A stretch of DNA of 64,000 nt, from NCBI RefSeq assembly GCF_007671725.1, contig NZ_VCNM01000001.1, forward strand, positions 434,001 through 498,000, written 5' to 3'. The position numbers were made by a program, and so were the translations under genes. Below the pieces are notes generated by a model. It did not search any database, was not told the DNA's origin, and was given only the letters and a program-made list of their open reading frames with translations. Origin of the DNA: Halorubrum depositum. Lineage in GTDB: Archaea; Halobacteriota; Halobacteria; Halobacteriales; Haloferacaceae. Below are positions 7,709 to 15,615 of this stretch, piece after piece; the first letter of the stretch is position 1, and each line of letters starts with the position of its first letter.

Positions 7709-8869
7709 TTACCGTTCCGTCTCCGCGAGCACGTCCTCGACGATCTCGAGGGTGCGCTCGGCCTCGCGCACCCGGTCGTCGACGGCGCCGGTCCGCACGA
7801 GCTCCAGCTCCGGCTCGTCGAGCGCGTCGCGCACCTCGGCGGCGCGGCGGAGCCGCTCGTACTCCCCGTCGCGCGCGAGGTCCCGGACCGCCCGCAGCGT
7901 CGCGACCGTCTCGTCGTCGGCGACCCGCGAGACCAGCGGGATCAGCTCGTCGATCTCGTAGGCGAGCTCGTCGCCGGCGGCGGGCGGCCAGCCGAGCGTC
8001 AGCGGCTCGCCGTCGAGCCGCTCGATGTACGTGCGGTGGACCGCGACCGCCGTCCGGAGCGCGCCGGGGTCGTCGACGTAGTGCTCCAGCTTCGAGTTCG
8101 AGTAGTCCGCGTACTCCAGCAGGGTCGGGAGCGGCTCCTCGCCGGCCTCGTACTCCGCGACGTAGTCGGCCAGGTCCGTCGGCGGCACGTCGACGTCGAC
8201 GAACGGGGTGGCGTCCGCGCGGTCGAGGAAGGCGAAGACGTCGCGGGCCGACGCGGACTTGAAGAAGTCGTCGAACGACTCCCGAACCGCCTCGTTGTAC
8301 GTCTCGACCGGCTCGCGGAGGCGGTCGACGTCGGAGTCGAGGTCGGCGTCGGCCATGTCCGCGACCTCGCGCAGCTCGTCGAGCCGGGCGGCGAGACGCT
8401 TCTTCGCCTCCCGGGCGTCCTTGCGGGCGATCCGGTAGTCGTCGACCGCCTCGTCGCGGTCGGAGAGCAGGTCGAGGTACTCCCCGGCGGGTTCGAGCGC
8501 GTCGCGGGCCGCCTCGAAGTCCGACTCGGAGAGCCGCTTCTTGTCGACCGCCTCGTCGGCGGCCGCGAAGGCGTCGGAAGCGAGGGCGTCGTCGTCGACG
8601 TCGACCGCGTTCGCGAACTCGCCCTCGAACCGGACGTACGCCTCGAAGTCCCCGCTGCCGACCGCGTCCCCCTCGTACTGGTCGAGCACGCGGTGAGCCC
8701 GTCGGTACGTGTCCGCCGCGGCCTCGACGCGCTCCCGGCCGAGGTCGGCGATCCGGCCTTCGAGCCGCCGGAGCTCGTCGTAGCGCTCGCGGAGCGTCGC
8801 GGCCGCTTCACCCGCCTCGGCGACCGGGTCGGCGCCGCTTGCCTCGGTCGTCGCCCCCGCGCCGCCCAT
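7709..8869 (-). CDS. Coiled-coil hypothetical protein, 386 aa
   Basis: A highly acidic protein, mostly helical. Heptad-like runs at about residues 20-60 (LRERYDELRRLEGRIADLG), 120-185 and 335-386 suggest long coiled coils around a central region near 215-300. No signal peptide or membrane helix is seen. I do not recognise a function. ATG 8869 directly follows the hisI stop (TGA at 8872-8870), so it is probably cotranscribed with hisI, though nothing in it suggests histidine synthesis. A structural or chromosome-associated role is only a guess from the coiled coil. Confidence 0.75.
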   Translation of the reverse strand: MGGAGATTEASGADPVAEAGEAAATLRERYDELRRLEGRIADLGRERVEAAADTYRRAHRVLDQYEGDAVGSGDFEAYVRFEGEFANAVDVDDDALASDAFAAADEAVDKKRLSESDFEAARDALEPAGEYLDLLSDRDEAVDDYRIARKDAREAKKRLAARLDELREVADMADADLDSDVDRLREPVETYNEAVRESFDDFFKSASARDVFAFLDRADATPFVDVDVPPTDLADYVAEYEAGEEPLPTLLEYADYSNSKLEHYVDDPGALRTAVAVHRTYIERLDGEPLTLGWPPAAGDELAYEIDELIPLVSRVADDETVATLRAVRDLARDGEYERLRRAAEVRDALDEPELELVRTGAVDDRVREAERTLEIVEDVLAETER

Positions 8870-9292
8870 TCAGTACACCTCGTCCGGGTCGAAGACGCGC
8901 TCCCCGACGTTCTCGCCGTCGATCGTTCGGTGGAAACAGGAGCGGTGGCCCGTGTGACACGCCCCGACGTTCTGGTCGACGAGGTACAGCAGGGTGTCGG
9001 CGTCGCAGTCGACGCGCACCTCCCGGACCGCCTGCGTGTGGCCGGAGGAGCCGCCCTTGTGCCACAGCTCGTCGCGCGACCGGGAGTGGTAGTGCGCCTC
9101 GCCCGTCTCGCGGGTGCGGTCGAGCGCCTCCGGCGAGACGTACGCGAGCATCAGCACCTCGCCGGAGTCGGCGTCCTGGGCGATCGCGGGGACGAGCCCG
9201 TCCTCGCCGAAGTCCACGTCGATCGCCTCGGCGGCGTCCCCGCTCGCTCCGGAGTCCCCTCCCGCGCTCCCGTCCGCGTCGGCGTCGCTCAT
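8870..9292 (-). CDS. hisI: Phosphoribosyl-AMP cyclohydrolase HisI
   Basis: 140-aa enzyme for the third step of histidine synthesis, opening the purine ring of phosphoribosyl-AMP. Diagnostic text is [15 protein letters not shown], the [11 protein letters not shown] motif, the metal-binding aspartates and Cys in [12 protein letters not shown], and the zinc cysteines in [15 protein letters not shown]. The first 25 residues form an acidic Gly/Ser-rich extension. It is the HisI domain alone, without HisE. It lies immediately upstream of the coiled-coil gene with no spacer. Confidence 0.95.
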   Translation of the reverse strand: MSDADADGSAGGDSGASGDAAEAIDVDFGEDGLVPAIAQDADSGEVLMLAYVSPEALDRTRETGEAHYHSRSRDELWHKGGSSGHTQAVREVRVDCDADTLLYLVDQNVGACHTGHRSCFHRTIDGENVGERVFDPDEVY

Positions 9293-9404
9293 GTCTCGCT
9301 CGAAGCGCGGGGCTCGAATAGTCCTTTTGTCTGTTCTCGCTCCGACGGTCGGTGAGGGTGTCGGCCGACCCGGGAGACGCCGGTCGCTCCCGGGGGCACC
9401 CCTC

Positions 9405-9884
9405 CTACTCCCGGCGCAACACGAGCGCGTCGCCGTCGGCGTAGGCGTCGGGGCGTCGATCGACGACCTCGAAGCCGAGCCCGTCGTACAGCGCGAGCGC
9501 CCCGTCGTTGTCGGGGTGCGCCTGCAGCGTTACGGGGCCGTCGGCGTCGGCGATGACGGCCGAGAGGAGGCCGCGGGCGCGCCCCTCGCGTCGGTGGTCC
9601 GGATCGACGACGAGCTCGGCGAGGTGGACGCCGGGCCGGTTCGGGGCGTCGACCGGCAGCAGGTAGCCGACGGTCCGCCCGTCCGCGACGCTCACGAGCG
9701 CCGATCCGACCGCGAGCCCGTACTCCAAGAGGTCCGGGTTCGGCTGCCGGAGAAACGACTGCAGCTCGCGGATCCGGTCGGCGTCGGGCGGACGAGCGGC
9801 GCGAACGCGCGGGTCGGGGGTGACGGCGTCCTCCTCGGACGGATCGGAACCCGACCCCTCGCCGTCGCGAGTGGGAGAGGTCAC
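9405..9884 (-). CDS. GNAT family N-acetyltransferase
   Basis: 159-aa GNAT acetyltransferase. The acetyl-CoA loop is recognisable in [19 protein letters not shown], followed by [21 protein letters not shown], the usual motif B end. The substrate is unknown. GTG 9884 is chosen because it overlaps the stop of the DUF92 gene as GTGA and gives a normal length. The first 30 residues are a charged, disordered leader. It is coupled to the DUF92 membrane protein, which may mean a shared role in lipid or isoprenoid metabolism, but that is inference. Confidence 0.88.
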   Translation of the reverse strand: MTSPTRDGEGSGSDPSEEDAVTPDPRVRAARPPDADRIRELQSFLRQPNPDLLEYGLAVGSALVSVADGRTVGYLLPVDAPNRPGVHLAELVVDPDHRREGRARGLLSAVIADADGPVTLQAHPDNDGALALYDGLGFEVVDRRPDAYADGDALVLRRE

Positions 9885-11272
9885 AGCGCCGTCACCCCGA
9901 GCGCGACCGCGACCGCCGCGCCCGACAGCGTCGCGAGGAAGTTCACGGTCTGGTTGCCGATCCGGTCGCCCTCGATCAGCGCGCCGAGGAGGCTGTCGAC
10001 GGTCATGCCGGCGACGCCGGCGGCGACGACGATCCCGCCGCCGACGGCGAGGTCGCCGACGGGCATCCCGACCGCGGCGAGACTGGCGACGACGAGCGCG
10101 CCCGCGAAGCCGGCGAGCTCGCCCTGCCAGGTGATCGCGCCGTCGGTGCCGGGTTCGACCCTCTTGAGGGTCGTGACGAGCCGCGGCCCGTCGTACAGCC
10201 CGCCGATCTCCGAGGAGAGCGTGTCGGCCATCGCGGTGGCGGTCGCTCCCGCGAACGCGAACGCGAAGGGGGCCGGGGGGAGGGCGACGTGGGCGGTCGC
10301 GGCGTAGCCGACGAGCGCGACGAGCGCGACCGCGGAGTTCGCCAGCACGTTGCCGGTGCCGCGCGCGCCCTCGTTCTCTTGGGCGACGCCGCGGGCGGCC
10401 TTCTCGTCGAACCGGTACTTGGAGGCGAGGCCGCCGACGGCGTAGAAGGACATCAGCGTGAGGAACCAGCCGACGCCCCCGAGCACGACGGCGAGCAGCG
10501 CGGAGAGCACCCCGGTGAGCATGCCGGGGACCGAAGCGGTGCCGAGCGCGAAGGAGACGTAGCCGAGCGCGGCGGTCACGCCGAGCCCGAACGCGAGGAG
10601 GGGGACGGTGACCGTCGGGTCGAGCGCGAGGAACCCCCAGACCGCGAACGCGACGAGGATCACCGTGATGTGCGCGTCGCGGGCGAACACCAGCGACCGC
10701 ACGAGCGCGGCGGTCAGCGCCGCCACGGACGCGAGGAAGACGAGGTCGGGGAGCGGGGCCGTCAGCGACGACGACGCTCCCGCGAGGTCGACGCTCGGAA
10801 CGGCGGCCCCGCCGAGGGAGAAGCCGCCGTCGACGCCGAGGGCCGCCGTCTGGAGTCGAACCGCGACCTGTCCGGCGAGGGCCGCGAACGCGCCGACGGC
10901 GACGTAGCCGGCGACGAGCGGGAACTCGTCGCTCGTCGCCCGGCCGACGAGCTCTCGGCCCAGCCGTCCCCCGCCGACCGCGAGCGCCGCCGCGGCGAAC
11001 GCCTCGTACGGGAGGGGGGCGCGGGGGAGCGAGGCGAACAGCGCGAGGCCGGCGGCGGCGACCGAGAAGGCGACGAGCCCGTAGAGCCGCTCCTCCTCCC
11101 GGTCGCCCGGCAGCGCGAGCGTCTCGAACCACTCGCCGTCGCGGATCCCGAAGAACGCGAGGCCGGCGACGGCGAGGAAGGGAACGACTGCGGCGTCGCC
11201 GAGGGTCGGCGCGAGGGCTGCGAGCGCGGCTACGGCGGCGAAGGTACTCGCGCGTCGGAGCCTCCGTATCAC
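9881..11272 (-). CDS. DUF92 family integral membrane protein
   Basis: 463-aa multi-spanning protein with about a dozen hydrophobic helices. The C-terminal half has the DUF92 signatures: LTLMSFYAVGGLASKYRF, ATATAMADTLSSEIG and VAGMTVDSLLGALIEG. DUF92 includes plant VTE6 phytyl-phosphate kinase, so an isoprenoid phosphate kinase role is possible. The N-terminal half of about 230 residues is an additional membrane region of unknown role. The family core is near 240 aa, so this is a long haloarchaeal form. It lies upstream of, and overlaps, the acetyltransferase gene. Confidence 0.88.
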   Translation of the reverse strand: MIRRLRRASTFAAVAALAALAPTLGDAAVVPFLAVAGLAFFGIRDGEWFETLALPGDREEERLYGLVAFSVAAAGLALFASLPRAPLPYEAFAAAALAVGGGRLGRELVGRATSDEFPLVAGYVAVGAFAALAGQVAVRLQTAALGVDGGFSLGGAAVPSVDLAGASSSLTAPLPDLVFLASVAALTAALVRSLVFARDAHITVILVAFAVWGFLALDPTVTVPLLAFGLGVTAALGYVSFALGTASVPGMLTGVLSALLAVVLGGVGWFLTLMSFYAVGGLASKYRFDEKAARGVAQENEGARGTGNVLANSAVALVALVGYAATAHVALPPAPFAFAFAGATATAMADTLSSEIGGLYDGPRLVTTLKRVEPGTDGAITWQGELAGFAGALVVASLAAVGMPVGDLAVGGGIVVAAGVAGMTVDSLLGALIEGDRIGNQTVNFLATLSGAAVAVALGVTAL

Positions 11273-11335
11273 GGGTTCGGCTACCCGGGACGAGCACTTA
11301 ACGGTCCCGACACCGGCCGGCGACCGCGGCGTCGG

Positions 11336-11449
11336 TCAGTACCGGTACTCGTTGAACTGGACCGCGTGTCCCTCGATCACGCGGACGGGACGCTCCGGGT
11401 CCTCGTCGTCGTCCCCGGTCGCCTCCTCGTGCGTGTCAACGCCACTCAT
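11336..11449 (-). CDS. Small acidic protein, 37 aa
   Basis: A short open frame from ATG 11449 to TGA 11336. It has an acidic first half (THEEATGDDDEDPE) and a beta-like second half (PVRVIEGHAVQFNEYRY). Codon use with GC-rich third positions is like real genes here. It lies in the gap upstream of the DUF92 gene on the same strand, with AT-richer sequence just before it (ataagcgttatcc). The function is unknown. Conservation is the only decisive test. Confidence 0.5.
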   Translation of the reverse strand: MSGVDTHEEATGDDDEDPERPVRVIEGHAVQFNEYRY

Positions 11450-11541
11450 ACGAGGCAAAAAGCGACTGGTCGGTATAAGCGTTATCCACGGAGCGGAAGT
11501 AGTGGGACGGGAACGAGAGGAGGCTGATCAGCCGAGGCCGA

Positions 11542-12321
11542 TCAGCCGAGGACCCGGTCGATGTCGCCGAGGTCGTCGAGCACGTAGTCGGGGGCGACGT
11601 CGGCGGCGGCGAGCCGGTCGTCGTCGGTCACGCCGGACCTGACGAGCACGGTCGTCATCCCCGCGCGCTCGCCGAGCGCGATGTCGGTGTTCAGCCGGTC
11701 GCCCACGACGAGGCACTCCTCGGGCGGGTAGGGGAGCCGCTCGCGGACCATCTCGATCGCGGTGTCCGAGGGCTTGCCGAGGACGACGTCGGGCTCGCGC
11801 TCGGCGACGCCGGCGATGGCGTTGATCACCGCGCCGGATCCGGGGACGTCGCGCTCGGGGGCCGGGATCACGACGTCGGGGTCGGTGCCGATGAAGGGGA
11901 CGCCGCGCTCCAGCGTCCACAGCGCGGTACAGAGGTCCTCGTAGTCGAACCCGCGGGAGATCGAGGCGACGAGCGCGTCGGCGGCGTCGACGTCGTCGGT
12001 CGTCGAGAGCCCCGCCGCCGCGAACTGGTCGAGCAGACCGGGGTCGCCGATACACAGCAGGTCGTCATCGGCGTGGCGCTCCGCGAGGTATCGCGTCGTC
12101 ACCGTCCCGGCCGTGAACACGCTGTCGACGTCGACGTCGTACCCCGCGGCGCCGAGCCGGTCCACGTACGCCGGCGGCGCCTTCGTCGGGTTGTTCGAGA
12201 CGAACAGCGTCTCGATCCCGGCCTCTCGGAGCCGGCGGTAGCCGGCCGGCGCGCCCGGGATCGGATCGTCGCCTCGCACGACCGTGCCGTCCACGTCGAG
12301 GACGGCGCCGCTGAATGCCAT
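11542..12321 (-). CDS. HAD-IIA family sugar/nitrophenyl phosphatase
   Basis: 259-aa HAD hydrolase of the NagD/phosphoglycolate-phosphatase group. Motif I is LDVDGTVVRG with nucleophile Asp9 and acid Asp11, motif II is FVSNNPTKAP, and motif III/IV is VLGKPSDTAIEMV with CLVVGDRLNTDIALG. The type IIA cap sits between motifs II and III. It dephosphorylates a small phosphorylated metabolite of unknown identity. It stands alone, divergent from the GTP cyclohydrolase gene. Confidence 0.92.
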   Translation of the reverse strand: MAFSGAVLDVDGTVVRGDDPIPGAPAGYRRLREAGIETLFVSNNPTKAPPAYVDRLGAAGYDVDVDSVFTAGTVTTRYLAERHADDDLLCIGDPGLLDQFAAAGLSTTDDVDAADALVASISRGFDYEDLCTALWTLERGVPFIGTDPDVVIPAPERDVPGSGAVINAIAGVAEREPDVVLGKPSDTAIEMVRERLPYPPEECLVVGDRLNTDIALGERAGMTTVLVRSGVTDDDRLAAADVAPDYVLDDLGDIDRVLG

Positions 12322-12461
12322 GTCCCTCGTCGGGGCGCCACGGCCGTAGTGGTTGCGGGGCGGTCGCCGTTCCGCCGCCGCGTGGGTCCCAGATACGATA
12401 CCGGTTCCAGCTTCGGGATAACGGAAGGGTAAAGCGGCGCGACTCCTTATCGGAGTCTACT

Positions 12462-13235
12462 GTGACGACGACCCAGGTGACCCTCGTCCAGATCGACAAC
12501 TACGGGCCGTGGACGACGACACCGGAGCCGCGCCGGGAGATGGACCTCCAGACGCTCCAGTCGCGGCTGTTCGCCGACATCGCGCAGTTCGTCGGCCACC
12601 GCGACGCGTACGTCTTCTTCACGCGCTTCGACAACATGATCGCGGTGACGAACGGCGTGGACGGCGCGGCCCACGCGGCCCTCCAGGAGTCGATCGGGAA
12701 CCGGTACCCGGTGAGCATCAGCCTCGGCACCGCGGTCGCCGAGCGACCGGTCGACGCGCTGGAGGCCGCGAACCGGCAGCTCCAGCTCGAAGGGAGCGCC
12801 CAGGACAAGGCCCGGACCGAGGTGCTCGCCGGCGAGTACCTCACGGAGACGACGAGATCGGACCTCCAGGTCGCGCACTTCGACGTCGTCAACGCGACCG
12901 GGAAGTACACCGATCGGCTCAACGAGTTCGACACGTTCATCAACATCGAACGGGCGTACGCCTCCCTCATGCGCTACCTCCGGGAGCGGCACGGCGCGCT
13001 CTCCTTCTTCGTCGGGGGCGACAACATCATCGCCGTCTGTCCGGACCTCCCCGAGCGCGCGTTCGCCGACGCGGTCGCGCACGTCGAAGACGACGTGGAG
13101 GTGGAGCTGCAGGTCGGCGTCGGCCGGGGCGCCTCCGCCCACGAGGCGGGGTTCGCCGCCAAACACGCGCTGGAGGACTGCCGCCACGACGGCACGAGCG
13201 TCGAGCTGTTCGGCGCCCCCGCCGCCAGCGACTGA
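12462..13235 (+). CDS. gch3: GTP cyclohydrolase IIa (archaeal, type III)
   Basis: 257-aa archaeal GTP cyclohydrolase that opens the GTP imidazole ring to a formamidopyrimidine (EC 3.5.4.29), the first step to riboflavin and the F420 chromophore. Marks: VTLVQIDNYGPWTTTPEPRR at the N-terminus, YVFFTRFDNMIAVTNG, and the second half-repeat LSFFVGGDNIIAVCP; the two halves resemble nucleotidyl-cyclase folds. GTG 12462 is chosen because it starts exactly where family homology begins; no ATG fits. Its 3' flank carries two or three copies of a 27-bp-period repeat. Confidence 0.94.
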   Translation: MTTTQVTLVQIDNYGPWTTTPEPRREMDLQTLQSRLFADIAQFVGHRDAYVFFTRFDNMIAVTNGVDGAAHAALQESIGNRYPVSISLGTAVAERPVDALEAANRQLQLEGSAQDKARTEVLAGEYLTETTRSDLQVAHFDVVNATGKYTDRLNEFDTFINIERAYASLMRYLRERHGALSFFVGGDNIIAVCPDLPERAFADAVAHVEDDVEVELQVGVGRGASAHEAGFAAKHALEDCRHDGTSVELFGAPAASD

Positions 13236-13240
13236 GTCCG

Positions 13241-13288
13241 GATTCCGGCCCGCAACGACCGAGCCAGGATCCCGGCCCGCAACGACCG
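13241..13288 (+). repeat. Direct repeat just after gch3
   Basis: A 21-bp unit (core CGGCCCGCAACGACCG) occurs at 13241-13261 and again at 13268-13288 with one mismatch; a decayed third copy follows near 13289-13310. The period is 27 bp, nine codons. Read past the gch3 stop in frame it would repeat RIPARNDRA, so it may be a decayed former C-terminal extension or simple slippage. Confidence 0.8.
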
Positions 13289-13310
13289 GATCGAAGCCCG
13301 CTACGGCGCT

Positions 13311-13348
13311 GTTATCTATACTGATAACCGCGGCTCCAGTTTTATATA
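13311..13348 (+). promoter_or_regulatory. Palindrome plus TATA box of the 78-aa gene
   Basis: TTTATATA at 13341-13348 is a strong haloarchaeal TATA box. Initiation about 27 bp downstream falls within a few bases of ATG 13374, so the message is probably leaderless. Twelve bases upstream is GTTATC-TATACT-GATAAC (13311-13328), a perfect inverted repeat placed where an activator or repressor could touch TFB/BRE. Confidence 0.65.
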
Positions 13349-13373
13349 CGCCGGCCGGGAAGCCTCGCTCAAC

Positions 13374-13610
13374 ATGTCTGATGAGATAGTGTTCGTCTGC
13401 ACGGCGGACGGCTGCGACGAGGGGCCGTGGGAGGGATCCCACGACGCGATGGCCCACTGCGCCGAACACCCCGACCACGGCTACACCGGACGGCCGCGGA
13501 GCGAGGTCGACGCCGACACCGTCATCCCGGCGACGGCGACGCGGAAGCGCGACAACCGGAACCTCCAGCACAAGGGCCACCCGAAGGGCGCGCTCGCGCG
13601 GAACGACTGA
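13374..13610 (+). CDS. Small Cys/His protein, 78 aa
   Basis: Starts MSDEIVFVCTADGCDEG. Two Cys (9 and 14) are followed by several His (AMAHCAEHPDHGY and later), which could form a small zinc site. The C-terminus is basic (TATRKRDNRNLQHKGHPKG), unusual among acidic haloarchaeal proteins and suggestive of nucleic-acid or ribosome contact. No family is recognised with confidence. A strong TATA box and a leaderless arrangement support expression. Confidence 0.8.
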   Translation: MSDEIVFVCTADGCDEGPWEGSHDAMAHCAEHPDHGYTGRPRSEVDADTVIPATATRKRDNRNLQHKGHPKGALARND

Positions 13611-13739
13611 GCCGTTCCGAGAGCGGCGCACCGCCGACGCCCGCGTCCGTGGCCGTGACCAACAATCGACCGTCCACGGCCGACCGGTGGCGGTCGGCGG
13701 CCGCTCTTCTCCGCCGGGTCGTCCTCTCCCGCTCGCCGA

Positions 13740-13946
13740 CTACGCCTCGTCGAACAGTCCGAGGTCCTCGGCGACGAGGTCGGCCAGCCGGTCTTTCAGC
13801 GCCGGGTCGACCTCCGCCACCTCCTCGCCGTCGTGTTTCCCGTCGTTGTGTTTCGCGAGCGTGTCGGCCACGTCGGAGAGCGGGACGCTGGTCTCCGTCT
13901 CGCACTCGGTGCACACGATCGGGACCGACGGTTCGTCGGATGACAT
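13740..13946 (-). CDS. Small CxxC protein, 68 aa
   Basis: Acidic protein with a CTECETET knuckle (Cys12, Cys15) and two later His in AKHNDGKHDG, a possible C2H2-like zinc site. The C-terminal half (DPALKDRLADLVAEDLGLF) is one predicted helix. Its function is unknown. It is convergent with the 78-aa Cys/His gene; both are small, metal-site-like proteins, but there is no other sign they work together. Confidence 0.78.
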   Translation of the reverse strand: MSSDEPSVPIVCTECETETSVPLSDVADTLAKHNDGKHDGEEVAEVDPALKDRLADLVAEDLGLFDEA

Positions 13947-14068
13947 ACGTCGGGTAGTCGCGGGTCGGTGGTATATGCCTTCGGGAGCGCGGTCCGGGCC
14001 GCCCGCCGCGGACTCCGGGACCGACGCGAACCGCCAGCGTCACCAGCCCTCGGGTGCTACTGTTTCCC

Positions 14069-14878
14069 ATGCGCGTCCTCGTGACCGGGGCGGCCGGCGG
14101 GATCGGCGGCGGCGTCGCGCGAACGCTCGCGGCGGCCGACCACGACGTGATCGGGCTCGACCGCGACGCGGACGGGCTGGCGGCCCTCCCCGAGGCCGCG
14201 GAGACGCACGCCTTGGATCTTCGCGACGGCGACGCGGTCGAGGCGCTCCTCGCGGACCGCGAACTCGACTGCCTCGTCTCCTGCGTCGGCGTGTACGAGA
14301 TCGCGGCGGTGGAGGACACCACCGTCGACTCGTTCCGCCGCCAGCTCGACGCGAACCTGACCGCGGTCCACACCGTCGTCCGGGCCGCCCTCCCGTCGAT
14401 CCGGGAGCGCGGCGGCCGGATCGTCCTGGTCGGATCGATGGTCGGGTCGACCGCGCTCCCGTACCACGGCGCCTACGGCGCCGCGAAGGCCGGGCTGCGC
14501 GGCTACGCCGACGCCCTCCGCCGCGAGGTCGAGCCCCGCGGCGCGACGGTCGCGTTCGTCGAGCCCGGCCCGGTTCCGACCGGGTTCAACGAGCGCGCCG
14601 CCGCGGGGGTCACCGAACGGAACGCGGACCCCGAGGGGCCCTACGCCGACGCCTACCGAGCGTTCGAGGGATACGCGCCCGCCGCGACCGACGTCGAGAC
14701 GGTGGTCGAGCGCGTCGTCGAGGCAGCCACGACCGACGGTCCGCGGGCCGTCTACCGGGTGAGCCGCCGCGCGCGCTGGCTCCCGCGGCTGGCCGCGGTG
14801 CTCCCCGACCGGCTGTACGACCGCCTGATCCGGGCCGGATTGCCGGGGGGAATACTCGGGCGGCTCATCGATCGGTAG
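14069..14878 (+). CDS. Short-chain dehydrogenase/reductase
   Basis: 269-aa classical SDR. The NAD(P) motif is VTGAAGGIGGG at the very N-terminus, the catalytic Ser is in VLVGSMVGSTA, and YHGAYGAAKAG gives the YxxxK pair. The Asp in IGLDRDADG after beta-2 suggests NAD rather than NADP. ATG 14069 is preferred over GTG 14054 because homology starts there. The C-terminal 60 residues (RRARWLPRLAAVLPDRLYD) resemble SDRs acting on lipids or sterol-like substrates, but the substrate is unknown. Its 3' end overlaps the convergent PadR gene by 14 bp. Confidence 0.92.
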   Translation: MRVLVTGAAGGIGGGVARTLAAADHDVIGLDRDADGLAALPEAAETHALDLRDGDAVEALLADRELDCLVSCVGVYEIAAVEDTTVDSFRRQLDANLTAVHTVVRAALPSIRERGGRIVLVGSMVGSTALPYHGAYGAAKAGLRGYADALRREVEPRGATVAFVEPGPVPTGFNERAAAGVTERNADPEGPYADAYRAFEGYAPAATDVETVVERVVEAATTDGPRAVYRVSRRARWLPRLAAVLPDRLYDRLIRAGLPGGILGRLIDR

Positions 14879-15464
14879 CGTCGCCGCCGTCGGGGGCCGC
14901 GTCCCCCTCGACGGTCCGGTCTCCGGTGGCCTCGTGCGGACCCTTCCCGTCCTCGCCCTCGGCCGCCTCCGCGTAGAACGCCTCCGGCGCGGCGTCGATC
15001 CGCTCGAACTCGCCGAAGTCGCGCTCGTGGTGGCGGATCGTCTGCTCGACGATCCACGCGCTGTAGCGCTCGGAGTACGCCCAGTCGCCGTCGGCGTCGT
15101 CGACGTCGAACCGGTCGTCGGTCGCGAGTGCGGCGTACAGGTGGTAGAAGCCGAGGACGACGTCGCCGAAGTCCTTCGCCTCCGCGCCGATCTCGCGGCG
15201 CTTCTCGGCCAGTTCCTCGCGGCCCGCGTCGGTGAGGGCGAAGTACTTCCGGTCGGGCTCGTCGGCGCGCTCGACGCGCTCGGCGACGCCCTCCTCCTCG
15301 AACTTGTAGAGGATGGGGTAGACGGAGCCGTACGAGGGCTCCCAGTGGCCGCCGCTGATCGCGGTGATCTCGCCTAACAGCTCGTATCCGTACCGCGGGC
15401 ACTCGTCGAGCAGCTCCAACACGAGGTACGAGATAAGTCCCTTCGGCGGCCCGCTCTTGCGCAT
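14865..15464 (-). CDS. PadR family transcriptional regulator
   Basis: 199-aa regulator. Residues 1-90 are a PadR winged helix: LISYLVLELLDECPRYGYEL, GSVYPILYKFEEEGV and DRKYFALTDAGREEL. Residues 95-165 are helical, as in PadR dimerisation domains, and the last 30 are acidic and disordered. PadR proteins usually repress and are released by small ligands. It is divergent from the PitA gene (151-bp gap), a natural target. ATG 15464 is chosen at the start of homology. Confidence 0.92.
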   Translation of the reverse strand: MRKSGPPKGLISYLVLELLDECPRYGYELLGEITAISGGHWEPSYGSVYPILYKFEEEGVAERVERADEPDRKYFALTDAGREELAEKRREIGAEAKDFGDVVLGFYHLYAALATDDRFDVDDADGDWAYSERYSAWIVEQTIRHHERDFGEFERIDAAPEAFYAEAAEGEDGKGPHEATGDRTVEGDAAPDGGDATDR

Positions 15465-15615
15465 CGTCGACACGTTTCCGGGATCGTCGTGAAAGCGTTT
15501 CGGTCGCGACAACCGAGGACGCGCCGCCTCTCCGGTCCGTCGCCGGACCGCCCGGCTCCCGACCGTCGCGGCCGCGACCCGCAAGCCCCTAAGTAGCGGG
15601 GCCCCAAGCCGAGGT

